The position numbers were made by a program, and so were the translations under genes. Shown here piece after piece: positions 1-8,517 of a stretch of DNA of 64,000 bases (the first letter of the stretch is position 1; each line of letters starts with the position of its first letter). This DNA comes from Bog-473 sp052140165 (GTDB taxonomy: Bacteria > Actinomycetota > Acidimicrobiia > Acidimicrobiales > RAAP-2): the NCBI GenBank assembly GCA_052140165.1, contig JBKQUM010000169.1, positions 1-64,000 on the forward strand, in the 5' to 3' direction. Under the pieces are notes generated by a model. The model saw only the letters and a program-made list of their open reading frames with translations. It had not been told where the DNA came from and did not search any database.

Positions 1-79
1 GCCGCGCCGGCGACACCATGGCGGCGCGGCGACGGGTCCGGGCTGCCCGGCCGGCTCCGGAAGAGAACCCGGCTCTCCG

Positions 80-93
80 GCCCGGCGCCGGGC
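80..93. terminator. GC-rich palindrome downstream of the MDR reductase gene
   Basis: A 14-base perfect palindrome (GCCCGGCGCCGGGC) lies about 36 bases past the stop of the first minus-strand gene. It could fold as a hairpin at the end of that transcript. There is no T-rich tract, so a terminator role is only a guess. The rest of bases 1-129 shows no convincing gene. Confidence 0.2.
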
Positions 94-129
94 TTCCCCC
101 GAGTCGCCCGACCCGCTCCGGGCTGCCGG

Positions 130-1107
130 TCACCGGGTCGGGTCCACCAGCACCTTGCCCGTGGCCCGTCGCTCGGCCAGGTCGGAGAGAGCCCGCCCCG
201 CCTCCTCGAGGGGATAGGTGGCGGAGATGTACGGCACGGCCCGACCGGCCCGGGCCAGCGCGGCGAGCTCGGTCTGGTCGCGCTCCCGGTCCTCTGCCTG
301 ATGCCGCGCGAAACCCTCCATCGTGAACCCCGTGACCACGACGCCCTTGAGCAGCACGAGATTGAGCGGAATGCGGGGGATCTCCCCTGACGCGAAGCCC
401 ACGGTGACGAACCGGCCGCCCCAGCGCAGCGCACGGAGCGCCTGCTCGGCGCTCGGACCACCGACCGGGTCGATCGCCACGTGCCCGCCGCCGCCTGTGA
501 TCTCCTTGATGCGCGACTTCAGGTCCTCGGCGGTGTAGTCGATCGCCGCCTCCGCTCCCCGCTCGAGGCAGAGGGCCAGCTTCGGGGCGGAGGACGCGGC
601 GGCCACGACGTGCGCCCCGAGCTCGGCGCCCAACTCCACGGCCGCCAGACCGACGCCCCCGGCCGCGCCGAGCACCACCACCCACTCACCCGGCTGCACC
701 CGGGCAACGCTGCGCAGCGCGTGGTACGCCGTGGCGTGGGCCACGCCCGAGGCCGCCGCCGTGGCCAGCTCGACCCCGGGGTCGACGGGTTGGAGCGAGG
801 ACGCCGGCACGACAACCTGCTCGGCGAACGCCCCGAACATCGTCGAGCCCTTGACCCGCTCACCGACGGCGATGCCGTCCACACCGGGCCCCACCGCCCG
901 CACCGTCCCTGCGAACTCACTCCCCACCGTGAAGGGCACGGGGATGTGGACCTGGTACTGATCGGCTACCAGGAGCACGTCGGGGAAGTTGACCGCGGCG
1001 GCGGCCACGTCGACGACCACCTGACCGTCCGCCGGCACCGGGTCGGGCACCTCGACGACGACGACGGAAGAGGGCGTCCCGTACTCGAGGCAGCGGGCGG
1101 CGCGCAT
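130..1107 (-). CDS. Zinc-free MDR family NADPH:quinone oxidoreductase-like protein
   Basis: A 325-residue medium-chain dehydrogenase/reductase. The GroES-like half has the family's NFPD and GSEFAG segments, followed by a Rossmann half with the nucleotide-binding motif VLGAAGGVG near residue 145. The catalytic and structural zinc cysteines of alcohol dehydrogenases are absent, as in quinone oxidoreductases and enoyl reductases. The start was set at the ATG at 1107, because the sequence typical of the family begins MRAARC; a longer reading from 1140 would overlap the preceding gene. It lies 7 bases after the acyl-CoA dehydrogenase stop, so it is probably the last gene of a TetR-acyl-CoA dehydrogenase-reductase operon and may reduce an unsaturated product of that pathway. 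The substrate is unknown. Confidence 0.85.
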   Translation of the reverse strand: MRAARCLEYGTPSSVVVVEVPDPVPADGQVVVDVAAAAVNFPDVLLVADQYQVHIPVPFTVGSEFAGTVRAVGPGVDGIAVGERVKGSTMFGAFAEQVVVPASSLQPVDPGVELATAAASGVAHATAYHALRSVARVQPGEWVVVLGAAGGVGLAAVELGAELGAHVVAAASSAPKLALCLERGAEAAIDYTAEDLKSRIKEITGGGGHVAIDPVGGPSAEQALRALRWGGRFVTVGFASGEIPRIPLNLVLLKGVVVTGFTMEGFARHQAEDRERDQTELAALARAGRAVPYISATYPLEEAGRALSDLAERRATGKVLVDPTR

Positions 1108-1114
1108 GGACCGG

Positions 1115-2416
1115 TCAGGAATTCCCGACGACGTGCTCAATGTGGGCGGCCAGCTTCCGGCGGGCCTCCTCGCGCTTGGCCGGAACGTGGGCCGTGGGCC
1201 AGAGCCCGGGCGAAGGTTGATAGTCCTTCAGGACCTCGCGGGCCACCGTGACCTTGTGGACCTCGGTGGGCCCGTCCACCACGCTCATGATCGGCGCCGC
1301 CATCCACATACCGCCGAAGGGCATTTCGTTCGACACACCCAACGCCCCGTGCGCGTGCATGGAGCGCCAGACGGCGTCGTGCATGACCTTGGGGGTGAGG
1401 GCCTTGATGGCTGCGATGTTCTTCCGGGTCCGCCGGTAGTCCTTCACCTGGTCGATCTCCCAGGCGGTGTAGAGCACCAACAGGCGGAACTGCTGGAGCT
1501 CGGCGTAGGAGTCCGCGATATCGCCCTGAATGAACTGCTTCTTCGCCAGGAGGGTGCCCTGGGTCTCGCGACTCAGCACCCGTTCGCACATCAGGTCGAG
1601 AGCCCGCTGGCAGGTGGCGACGGTCCGCATGGCGTGGTGGACCCGCCCGCCGCCGAGACGGGTCTGCGCGATGGCGAAAGCCTGGCCCTCGCCGCCGAGC
1701 AGGTTCTCCGCCGGGACCCGGACGTCCTCGTAGTGGATGAGGGCGTGCATGGCCTGGTCTTCGGACTCGCCGCTCAGCCCGACATGGCGCTCGATGTTGA
1801 CACCCGGCGTGTCGGTGGGCACGAGGAACATCGACGCCCCCTTGTACACGGCGACGTCGGGGTCGGTGATGACCATGACGATCAGGAAGGCTGCGGTGCG
1901 GGCGTTGGAGGAGAAGAACTTCCATCCGTTGATGACCCACTCGTCGCCGTCGCGCACCGCGCTGCAGGTGAACTGCTGCGGATCCGAGCCGGCCTGGGGC
2001 TCCGTCATGGAGTACGACGAGAAGACCTCCCCGTTGAGAAGCGGCTCGAGGTACTTCTTCTTCTGCTCGTCGGTCCCGTAGTGGGCGATGATCTCCGCGT
2101 TCCCGGTGTCGGGGGCCTGGGTGCCGAACACGATGGGGGCCCATCCCGACACCCCGAGGATCTCGTTGAGGAGTGCCAGCTTGACCTGCCCGTACCCCTT
2201 GCCTCCGAGTTCCGGCCCGAGGTGGGCGGCCCACAGGTCGTGGTCGCGCACCTCCTGCTTCATCGGGTCGACGATCGGCCGCAGCTCGTCGTCCAACGGG
2301 TGGAACTGGCGGTGGGGGTAGAGGATGTCGAGCGGCTCGATCTTGTCCTGCACGAACTGACGTGCCCAGTCCAGCTTCTCTTGGAACTCGGGCTCGGTTG
2401 AGAAATCCCAGGCCAT
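1115..2416 (-). CDS. Acyl-CoA dehydrogenase (ACAD10/11-like)
   Basis: A 433-residue FAD-dependent acyl-CoA dehydrogenase that would introduce the alpha,beta double bond into an acyl-CoA. The middle domain shows the FAD-contact segment SMTEPQAGSD, and the C-terminal helical domain has RLGGGRVHHAMR and VDGPTEVHK. This helix sequence resembles ACAD10/ACAD11-type enzymes rather than short-chain ones. The start is the ATG at 2416, preceded by a good ribosome-binding site (AGAAGGGAAG); the open frame continues upstream but only with arginine/proline-rich noncoding-like sequence. It sits between the TetR gene (62 bases upstream) and the MDR reductase (7 bases downstream), so co-transcription is likely. 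Acyl chain specificity cannot be read from the sequence. Confidence 0.9.
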   Translation of the reverse strand: MAWDFSTEPEFQEKLDWARQFVQDKIEPLDILYPHRQFHPLDDELRPIVDPMKQEVRDHDLWAAHLGPELGGKGYGQVKLALLNEILGVSGWAPIVFGTQAPDTGNAEIIAHYGTDEQKKKYLEPLLNGEVFSSYSMTEPQAGSDPQQFTCSAVRDGDEWVINGWKFFSSNARTAAFLIVMVITDPDVAVYKGASMFLVPTDTPGVNIERHVGLSGESEDQAMHALIHYEDVRVPAENLLGGEGQAFAIAQTRLGGGRVHHAMRTVATCQRALDLMCERVLSRETQGTLLAKKQFIQGDIADSYAELQQFRLLVLYTAWEIDQVKDYRRTRKNIAAIKALTPKVMHDAVWRSMHAHGALGVSNEMPFGGMWMAAPIMSVVDGPTEVHKVTVAREVLKDYQPSPGLWPTAHVPAKREEARRKLAAHIEHVVGNS

Positions 2417-2478
2417 GGCCTTCCCTTCTGGTGATGTGGCCGCCGCCGGACGGCGACGGGTTCTTGTCGGAACTGGAC

Positions 2479-3165
2479 CTACTTCGCGACGGCCCCCTGG
2501 TCGGCGGGGTCTATCGCGATCACGGATGTATCGGTGACGACGAGGCCGGCCAGGAGTCGCTCGTAGCACTCACTGATCTGCCGGCGGGCATCCTCGGGAT
2601 CCTCGGCGTGCGCGACGTACATGGCCGATTCGGTGCCGAGCGCGGAGAGGAGATGGGCCAGCGGGTCGATGGGCTGGGGCCGCAGCACGCCCTCGTCCAC
2701 GGCGTCGCGCAGGTACTCGGCGATCTTGTCCGTGGGCCCGTTGCCCCGTTCGGCGAGGTACCGCCATCCGAGGACCGCCGGACCGTCGATCAACACGATC
2801 TGGCGGTAGGACTCGTTGGAGCACGCGGCCTCGAGGTAGATCTCGCTGTTGGCCCGGAAGAGTGTCCACGCACTCGCGCCGGGATCGTTCGATCGACGCC
2901 AGAGCAGCGGTGCCACCTCCGCGACCACCTCTTCGTGGACGACGCGGAAGAGATCTTCCTTGTCACGGAAGTGGTGATAGAGCGCACCCCGGGTGAGCCC
3001 GGCCTGCTCCGCGATCTCCTCGGTGCGGGTGCTCTGGAACCCGTCCCGGGTGAAGAGCCGGCGAGCGGTGTCGAGCAGGGCGCGGCGGGTGTCCCGGACA
3101 TGGGCCGCCCGCAGACCGGTGGCCGCAGGAGCCGGTCCACCCTGCGTGGGATCGGTTCGATTCAC
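2479..3165 (-). CDS. TetR family transcriptional regulator
   Basis: A 228-residue TetR repressor. The N-terminal helix-turn-helix (RRALLDTARRLFTRDGFQST, then AEQAGLTRGALYHHFRDKEDL) is followed by a helical ligand-binding domain. The start was chosen as the GTG at 3165: it has a GGAA element 6 bases upstream and leaves an inverted repeat (3175-3189) just outside the coding region. The frame stays open to 3411, but that extension would run through the repeat. It is the first gene of a minus-strand operon with an acyl-CoA dehydrogenase and an MDR reductase, so autorepression released by an acyl-CoA or related ligand is a reasonable inference. Confidence 0.88.
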   Translation of the reverse strand: MNRTDPTQGGPAPAATGLRAAHVRDTRRALLDTARRLFTRDGFQSTRTEEIAEQAGLTRGALYHHFRDKEDLFRVVHEEVVAEVAPLLWRRSNDPGASAWTLFRANSEIYLEAACSNESYRQIVLIDGPAVLGWRYLAERGNGPTDKIAEYLRDAVDEGVLRPQPIDPLAHLLSALGTESAMYVAHAEDPEDARRQISECYERLLAGLVVTDTSVIAIDPADQGAVAK

Positions 3166-3174
3166 GATGTTTCC

Positions 3175-3189
3175 AACATACAGAATGTT
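3175..3189. promoter_or_regulatory. Candidate TetR operator
   Basis: The sequence AACATACAGAATGTT is an inverted repeat with 5-base arms (AACAT/ATGTT) around a 5-base spacer. It lies 9 bases upstream of the TetR GTG start, where an autoregulatory operator would be expected. Binding is inferred from position and symmetry only. Confidence 0.45.
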
Positions 3190-3643
3190 TGGCACGGGCG
3201 CATCCTCCAGTCCTCGTACGACGGCGGGGCTGCCCAGCGCCCCGATCGGGCTGACCCCGACGTTCGCGGCACGGTCCAGCGACGACCGAGGGTGACCCCG
3301 CGAGCCCGGCCCCGAGCCCCGTCGGCCGTCCGGCGCGGAGGCCGGTCGGAAGGGAAGGGGCGGCCCGGGCGACCGCGCACCCGCCGGCCCACGCGGCGAC
3401 CGGCGCCGCACGACCCGTACCGCGGCCGGCGCAGGGACGGAGCCGGATCGCGACGTCCACTTCTCGGCGAGTTCTGCGTTCCGCGCCCCCGAACCGGACA
3501 GAGTCGCCGACGATTTGGCGACGACCCGACCGTCGGAGGGTCAATCCGAGGGCCGCGTGTCCGCTGCGTCGTCGTCTTGCTTCCCGAGACCTCGGAGAAT
3601 AGAACTAGCGCGATCGAGAACGCGACTGCCGACCGGAGGGACC
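3190..3643. other. Intergenic region with a candidate promoter for the enoyl-CoA hydratase
   Basis: About 450 bases separate the divergent TetR and enoyl-CoA hydratase genes. Most of it is very GC-rich and shows no convincing gene on either strand. Near its right end TTGCTT (3577-3582) and TAGAAC (3600-3605) are spaced by 17 bases and could be a sigma-70-type promoter reading toward the hydratase; each box matches consensus at only four of six positions. Confidence 0.3.
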
Positions 3644-4558
3644 ATGAAAGATTTCCAATTCGTGAAGTACGAACCTCAAGATGACGGTTCGATCGTTCGG
3701 ATCATCCTGAACCGCCCGGAGGCGCGCAACGCGCAGAACCGGGGTTTGCTGGTCGAGCTCGACGAGGCCTTCCTGGCGGCGGAAGCGGACGACAACGTCC
3801 GCGTAGTCATCCTCAGCGGAGAGGGGAAGATGTTCTCCTCCGGCCACGACATGGGCTCGAAGGTCGCGATCGCCGAGCGGCGCGGTGGCGAGAACGCTCA
3901 CCCGACGAGCGAGATCAACGGCGGCACACGGCTCGGAGCGGAGAGCCTCATGCTGCAGGAGTGGCACTACTTCTTCGAGAACACGCGCCGCTGGCGGAAT
4001 CTGCGCAAAATCACCATCGCCCAGGTGCACGGCGACGTCTTCTCGGCCGGGCTGATGCTGCTGTGGGCCTGCGACCTGATCGTCGGCGCCGACGACGTGA
4101 CCTTCGCCGACGTCGTGGGGACACGGCTGGGCATGTGCGGCATGGAGTACTTCGCGCACCCATGGGAGTTCGGGGCCCGCAAGACGAAGGAGCTCATGCT
4201 GACGGGCGACTCCATCGACGTTCACGAGGCCTACGCACTCGGCATGGTCAGCAAGGTGTTCCCCGCCGCTGAGCTCGCCGAGCGCACCCTCGAGTTCGCC
4301 CGCCGCATCGCGAAGGTCCCCACCATGGCAGCGCTCATGATCAAGGAGTCGGTGAACCAGACCCAGGACAATCAGGGCTTCTACACGTCGCTCAATGCCT
4401 GCTTCACCCTGCACGAGCTCAACCATGCGCACTGGGCGTGGGTCAACGAGGACCGTTACCCGATCGCTCAAGAGGACTCCGGGGTGCCGAACTGGAGGTC
4501 GGCTCCGCCGGTCGTTCCGTCGCTCAAGGACCAGGTCAGAGCGGAATCGCCGAATTAG
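3644..4558 (+). CDS. Enoyl-CoA hydratase/isomerase family protein
   Basis: A 304-residue crotonase-fold protein. The N-terminal beta strand LNRPEARNAQN and the oxyanion-hole segment SGEGKMFSSGHDMGSK are typical of enoyl-CoA hydratases, and a second conserved block (HGDVFSAGLMLLWACDLIVG) follows. An insertion after the first block lengthens it relative to the usual 255-265 residues. The start is the ATG at 3644 with a strong GGAGGG ribosome-binding site; an upstream in-frame ATG at 3515 lacks one. It is transcribed alone, divergent from the TetR-acyl-CoA dehydrogenase operon and convergent with a thioesterase. It probably acts after an acyl-CoA dehydrogenase in beta-oxidation-like catabolism, but hydratase and isomerase activities cannot be separated here. 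Confidence 0.88.
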   Translation: MKDFQFVKYEPQDDGSIVRIILNRPEARNAQNRGLLVELDEAFLAAEADDNVRVVILSGEGKMFSSGHDMGSKVAIAERRGGENAHPTSEINGGTRLGAESLMLQEWHYFFENTRRWRNLRKITIAQVHGDVFSAGLMLLWACDLIVGADDVTFADVVGTRLGMCGMEYFAHPWEFGARKTKELMLTGDSIDVHEAYALGMVSKVFPAAELAERTLEFARRIAKVPTMAALMIKESVNQTQDNQGFYTSLNACFTLHELNHAHWAWVNEDRYPIAQEDSGVPNWRSAPPVVPSLKDQVRAESPN

Positions 4559-4560
4559 CT

Positions 4561-4572
4561 GCCTGCGCAGGC
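4561..4572. terminator. Palindrome between convergent genes
   Basis: GCCTGCGCAGGC is a perfect 12-base palindrome in the 22-base gap between the converging hydratase and thioesterase stops. Its position fits a shared terminator, but the stem is short and there is no T tract. Confidence 0.25.
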
Positions 4573-4580
4573 GGCAGGGC

Positions 4581-5414
4581 TCAACGGCCTGTGGTCTGAC
4601 CCTCCGGGAAGGAGCGGACCATGTTGTCCTGCACGAAGGATCCGACGAGGTCGCCGTCAGCGCTGAAGATGTGAGCGCGACCGTAGGTCCGACCCCGTCC
4701 CGCGTACGGACTCTCGTGCGCGAGCAGATGCCATTCCCCCGCATCGACCGGTTCATGGAAGGTGAGGGTATGGCTGAGCACGTTGGTCGAGATGGATCGG
4801 TGGGCCATGGACTGACCCACGCCGGCGTGTGGCCGCATGGCCGTACCGATCAGGAAACCATCCGTGGCGTAGGCCAGGAGCGCCTGACCGAGCACTCCGG
4901 TGGCTCGAGCGCCCGGGAAGCGGACCCAGACGAAGAGCTCCGGTGGTCCGATTGCTTCAGGATCCGAGATGTCGACCCCACCGACCACGCGGAGCTCCCA
5001 GAAGTCCCCGCTGCCCAGCGGCTCGGCGTCCTCGGGAGCGCCGGTGTCGGGAGGAGTCGCGCCGTGCCGGATGAGATCGGGTTCCTCCGCGCTCAACAGC
5101 GCGAGCGAACGGGTGCACAGGCGCTCGCCTTGCCGGATGGTGACCGTCGCACTGGCTAGGGCTCGGCCGACGTGCATGGCCTCGACCTCGACGTCCAATG
5201 GCTGGTCGCGGTCCGCGCCCCGGGCGAAGATGGTGTGCACCGACTTCAGCACCTTCTCCTCGTCGATGGCGGACGCCGCCACGATGGCCTGCGCCAAGAT
5301 CTGCCCCCCGAACACGACGTTGCCCGCGCTCTCGGCAAAGTTCTGGGCCCGGAACCTCCCCGGTCCCGTCTTCTCGAGATTGAGCACTTCCAGGAGCTGC
5401 GATGCGTCGGACAT
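4581..5414 (-). CDS. Acyl-CoA thioesterase, TesB-like double hotdog
   Basis: A 277-residue TesB/acyl-CoA thioesterase II-type protein expected to hydrolyse acyl-CoA to free acid and CoA. The first hotdog carries the conserved VVFGGQILAQAIVAA and SVHTIFARGADRDQP segments; the second has LLAYATDGFLIGTAMRPH and the C-terminal SFVQDNMVR. The ATG at 5414 has an AAGG ribosome-binding site. The gene lies immediately downstream of the acyl-CoA mutase small-subunit gene on the same strand (44-base gap) and may share its transcript. The C-terminal half of the DUF427 fusion at 22864-24180 is a clear relative. Confidence 0.88.
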   Translation of the reverse strand: MSDASQLLEVLNLEKTGPGRFRAQNFAESAGNVVFGGQILAQAIVAASAIDEEKVLKSVHTIFARGADRDQPLDVEVEAMHVGRALASATVTIRQGERLCTRSLALLSAEEPDLIRHGATPPDTGAPEDAEPLGSGDFWELRVVGGVDISDPEAIGPPELFVWVRFPGARATGVLGQALLAYATDGFLIGTAMRPHAGVGQSMAHRSISTNVLSHTLTFHEPVDAGEWHLLAHESPYAGRGRTYGRAHIFSADGDLVGSFVQDNMVRSFPEGQTTGR

Positions 5415-5458
5415 GCAGACCTTCTATCTCAGTGCGGGCCGGTCGTCCAGGTACCGAT

Positions 5459-5887
5459 TCAGTCGGACCGGCCCAGGGGCGGACGGGCCGCGGCGGCCCT
5501 CACGGTCGCCACCACCTCGTCGTTGGAGGCGCCTGGACCGAGCACGGCGGCCACGCCCCCATCGAGGAGGATCGCGACGTCATCGGGGGGGACGATGCCG
5601 CCGATGACCACCGGCGTGTCGAGGCCGGCAGCCTTCAGCGCGCCGACCACGGCGGGCGCGAGTGTCAGGTGCGCCCCGTTGTGCATGGAGACCCCGACCA
5701 CGTCGACGTCCTCCTGCGCGCTCATCGCGGCGATCGTCTCGGGGGACTGCCGGAGGCCGGCGTAGACCACTTCGAACCCCGCGTCGCGCAAAATGCGGGC
5801 GACGACCCGCAGGCCGCGATCGTGCCCGTCGAGCCCGACCTTGGCCATGAGCACGCGCAGAGGCCGCCCGGTGGTGTCGCCGGCCAT
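5459..5887 (-). CDS. Acyl-CoA mutase small subunit, B12-binding (IcmB-like)
   Basis: A 142-residue cobalamin-binding domain. The motif KVGLDGHDRG supplies the DxHxxG histidine that replaces dimethylbenzimidazole as lower axial cobalt ligand; GVSMHNGAH and VVIGGIVPPDD are the later conserved nucleotide-tail contacts. It starts 2 bases after the stop of the large-subunit gene, so the two are translated together. Classical methylmalonyl-CoA mutase carries this domain at the C-terminus of one long chain; the separate chain here matches isobutyryl-CoA and 2-hydroxyisobutyryl-CoA mutases. It would be active only as a complex with the 542-residue subunit and adenosylcobalamin. Confidence 0.93.
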   Translation of the reverse strand: MAGDTTGRPLRVLMAKVGLDGHDRGLRVVARILRDAGFEVVYAGLRQSPETIAAMSAQEDVDVVGVSMHNGAHLTLAPAVVGALKAAGLDTPVVIGGIVPPDDVAILLDGGVAAVLGPGASNDEVVATVRAAAARPPLGRSD

Positions 5888-5889
5888 GC

Positions 5890-7518
<1,629 letters not shown>

Positions 7519-7528
7519 CCCCCAATGA

Positions 7529-7546
7529 TACTTAAATGTCAAAGTA
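7529..7546. promoter_or_regulatory. Candidate MarR operator upstream of the mutase
   Basis: Read on the minus strand, TACTTTGACATTTAAGTA has matching ends (TACTT/AAGTA) and is A/T-rich in otherwise GC-rich DNA. It lies 10 bases before the mutase ATG and between that gene and the MarR gene. Binding by the adjacent MarR protein is an inference. Confidence 0.4.
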
Positions 7547-7561
7547 ACTTCCGACCGTCGC

Positions 7562-8071
7562 TCAGACGAAGTCCCCGGCGGCCCGGCGGAGGTCCGCCAG
7601 GAGATCGAAGAGGTGGCGGGCGGTGGAGGTGTCGACCCCCAGGTCGGCGAACAGGGACTCGTTCATCGACTCGGTGGCCTCCAGGGCGGTGCGGCGGCCG
7701 GCGGCGGTCAGCCAGGCCAGGGTCCCGCGGCCGTCATGGGGGTTGGACCGCCGAGCCACGAGGCCGCGTGCCTCCAGGCGATCGACCGCGTTGGTCACGC
7801 TCGCCGCGTTCACCTGCAGGCGCTCGCCGATCTTCCCGAGCGGGAGTGCGCCCTGTCGGGAGAACGAGAGGAGCATGAGGACCTCATAGCGAGCGAAGGT
7901 GAGGTCGTACGAGCGGAGCGTTGCGTCGGCGCGGCTCAGAAAGACCTGCTGCAGGCGCATGATGGAGGTCACCAGGGCCATCGCCGGAGCCTCCTCGGGC
8001 CACCCGTGGACCTCCCACTGGCGCCGGGCCTCGGCGATCGGATCGAATGACAATCGCCGGCTGTCGACCAC
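7562..8071 (-). CDS. MarR family transcriptional regulator
   Basis: A 169-residue winged-helix MarR protein. Helix 1 and the dimer region (LVTSIMRLQQVFLSRADATL) are followed by the recognition region LPLGKIGERLQVNAASVTNAVDRLEARGLVARRSNPHDGRG, the last part being the wing. MarR proteins bind palindromes as dimers and usually respond to small phenolic or acyl ligands. The gene is read toward the acyl-CoA mutase on the same strand, 43 bases before it, with a dyad between them. The GTG at 8071 is the assumed start and has no clear ribosome-binding site; a TTG 18 bases downstream is possible. Confidence 0.85.
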   Translation of the reverse strand: MVDSRRLSFDPIAEARRQWEVHGWPEEAPAMALVTSIMRLQQVFLSRADATLRSYDLTFARYEVLMLLSFSRQGALPLGKIGERLQVNAASVTNAVDRLEARGLVARRSNPHDGRGTLAWLTAAGRRTALEATESMNESLFADLGVDTSTARHLFDLLADLRRAAGDFV

Positions 8072-8517
8072 GGGGGCACGCTAGGCGGAAGGAGACGATC
8101 AGGCCCCGCCTTCAGAGAACGATCCTCTCTTTGAGGGAGAACCACCGCATATCCCGAGCCGCGAGACCATGACCGGGCAGCCGAACGGGGCGGGGACGGG
8201 TGCCACACGGCGGGGATAGGGAAATCCCGGCGCAACCGCTGGTCTGCGAGCGTGCACGAGGCTGTACCACGCTTGCCGATCGTGCCAGAAACGCAATATC
8301 CGAAAATCAGAACGCCATAGTCCGTTGAAGACTCTTCGGTTATAGTGACCCGCGAGGGCGAGACAAGAGAGTGATCACTCACCTGTTAACTTGGCGGTCT
8401 CACCGGGGCAGGCGCGACGCCACATCCGCTGCTGCCGAAGGAACACGGGACAGCGGCAGAGTCGTCGCACAACGGAACTGAACAGCAAGGCGCGGTTGCG
8501 CTGCAAGGGGGCGCCGG
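8072..8517. other. Divergent intergenic region between MarR and ABC importer genes
   Basis: Roughly 445 bases with no convincing gene. A TATAGT hexamer at 8341-8346 could be a -10 element reading toward the importer, though no well-placed -35 is visible. The operator-like dyad at 8365-8384 lies just downstream of it. Confidence 0.4.
8365..8384. promoter_or_regulatory. Operator-like dyad upstream of the ABC importer operon
   Basis: AAGAGAGTGATCACTCACCT contains the perfect 12-base palindrome GAGTGATCACTC (8369-8380). It matches the dyad at 17080-17099 in front of a TetR gene at 16 of 20 positions, so that TetR protein is a candidate regulator of the importer. It lies about 130 bases before the permease start. 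Confidence 0.5.

Noticed and set aside
1106..2401. A 431-codon plus-strand open frame opposite the acyl-CoA dehydrogenase
   Set aside because: Antisense of a well-conserved gene, with low-complexity Val/Gly/Leu/His composition and no motif.
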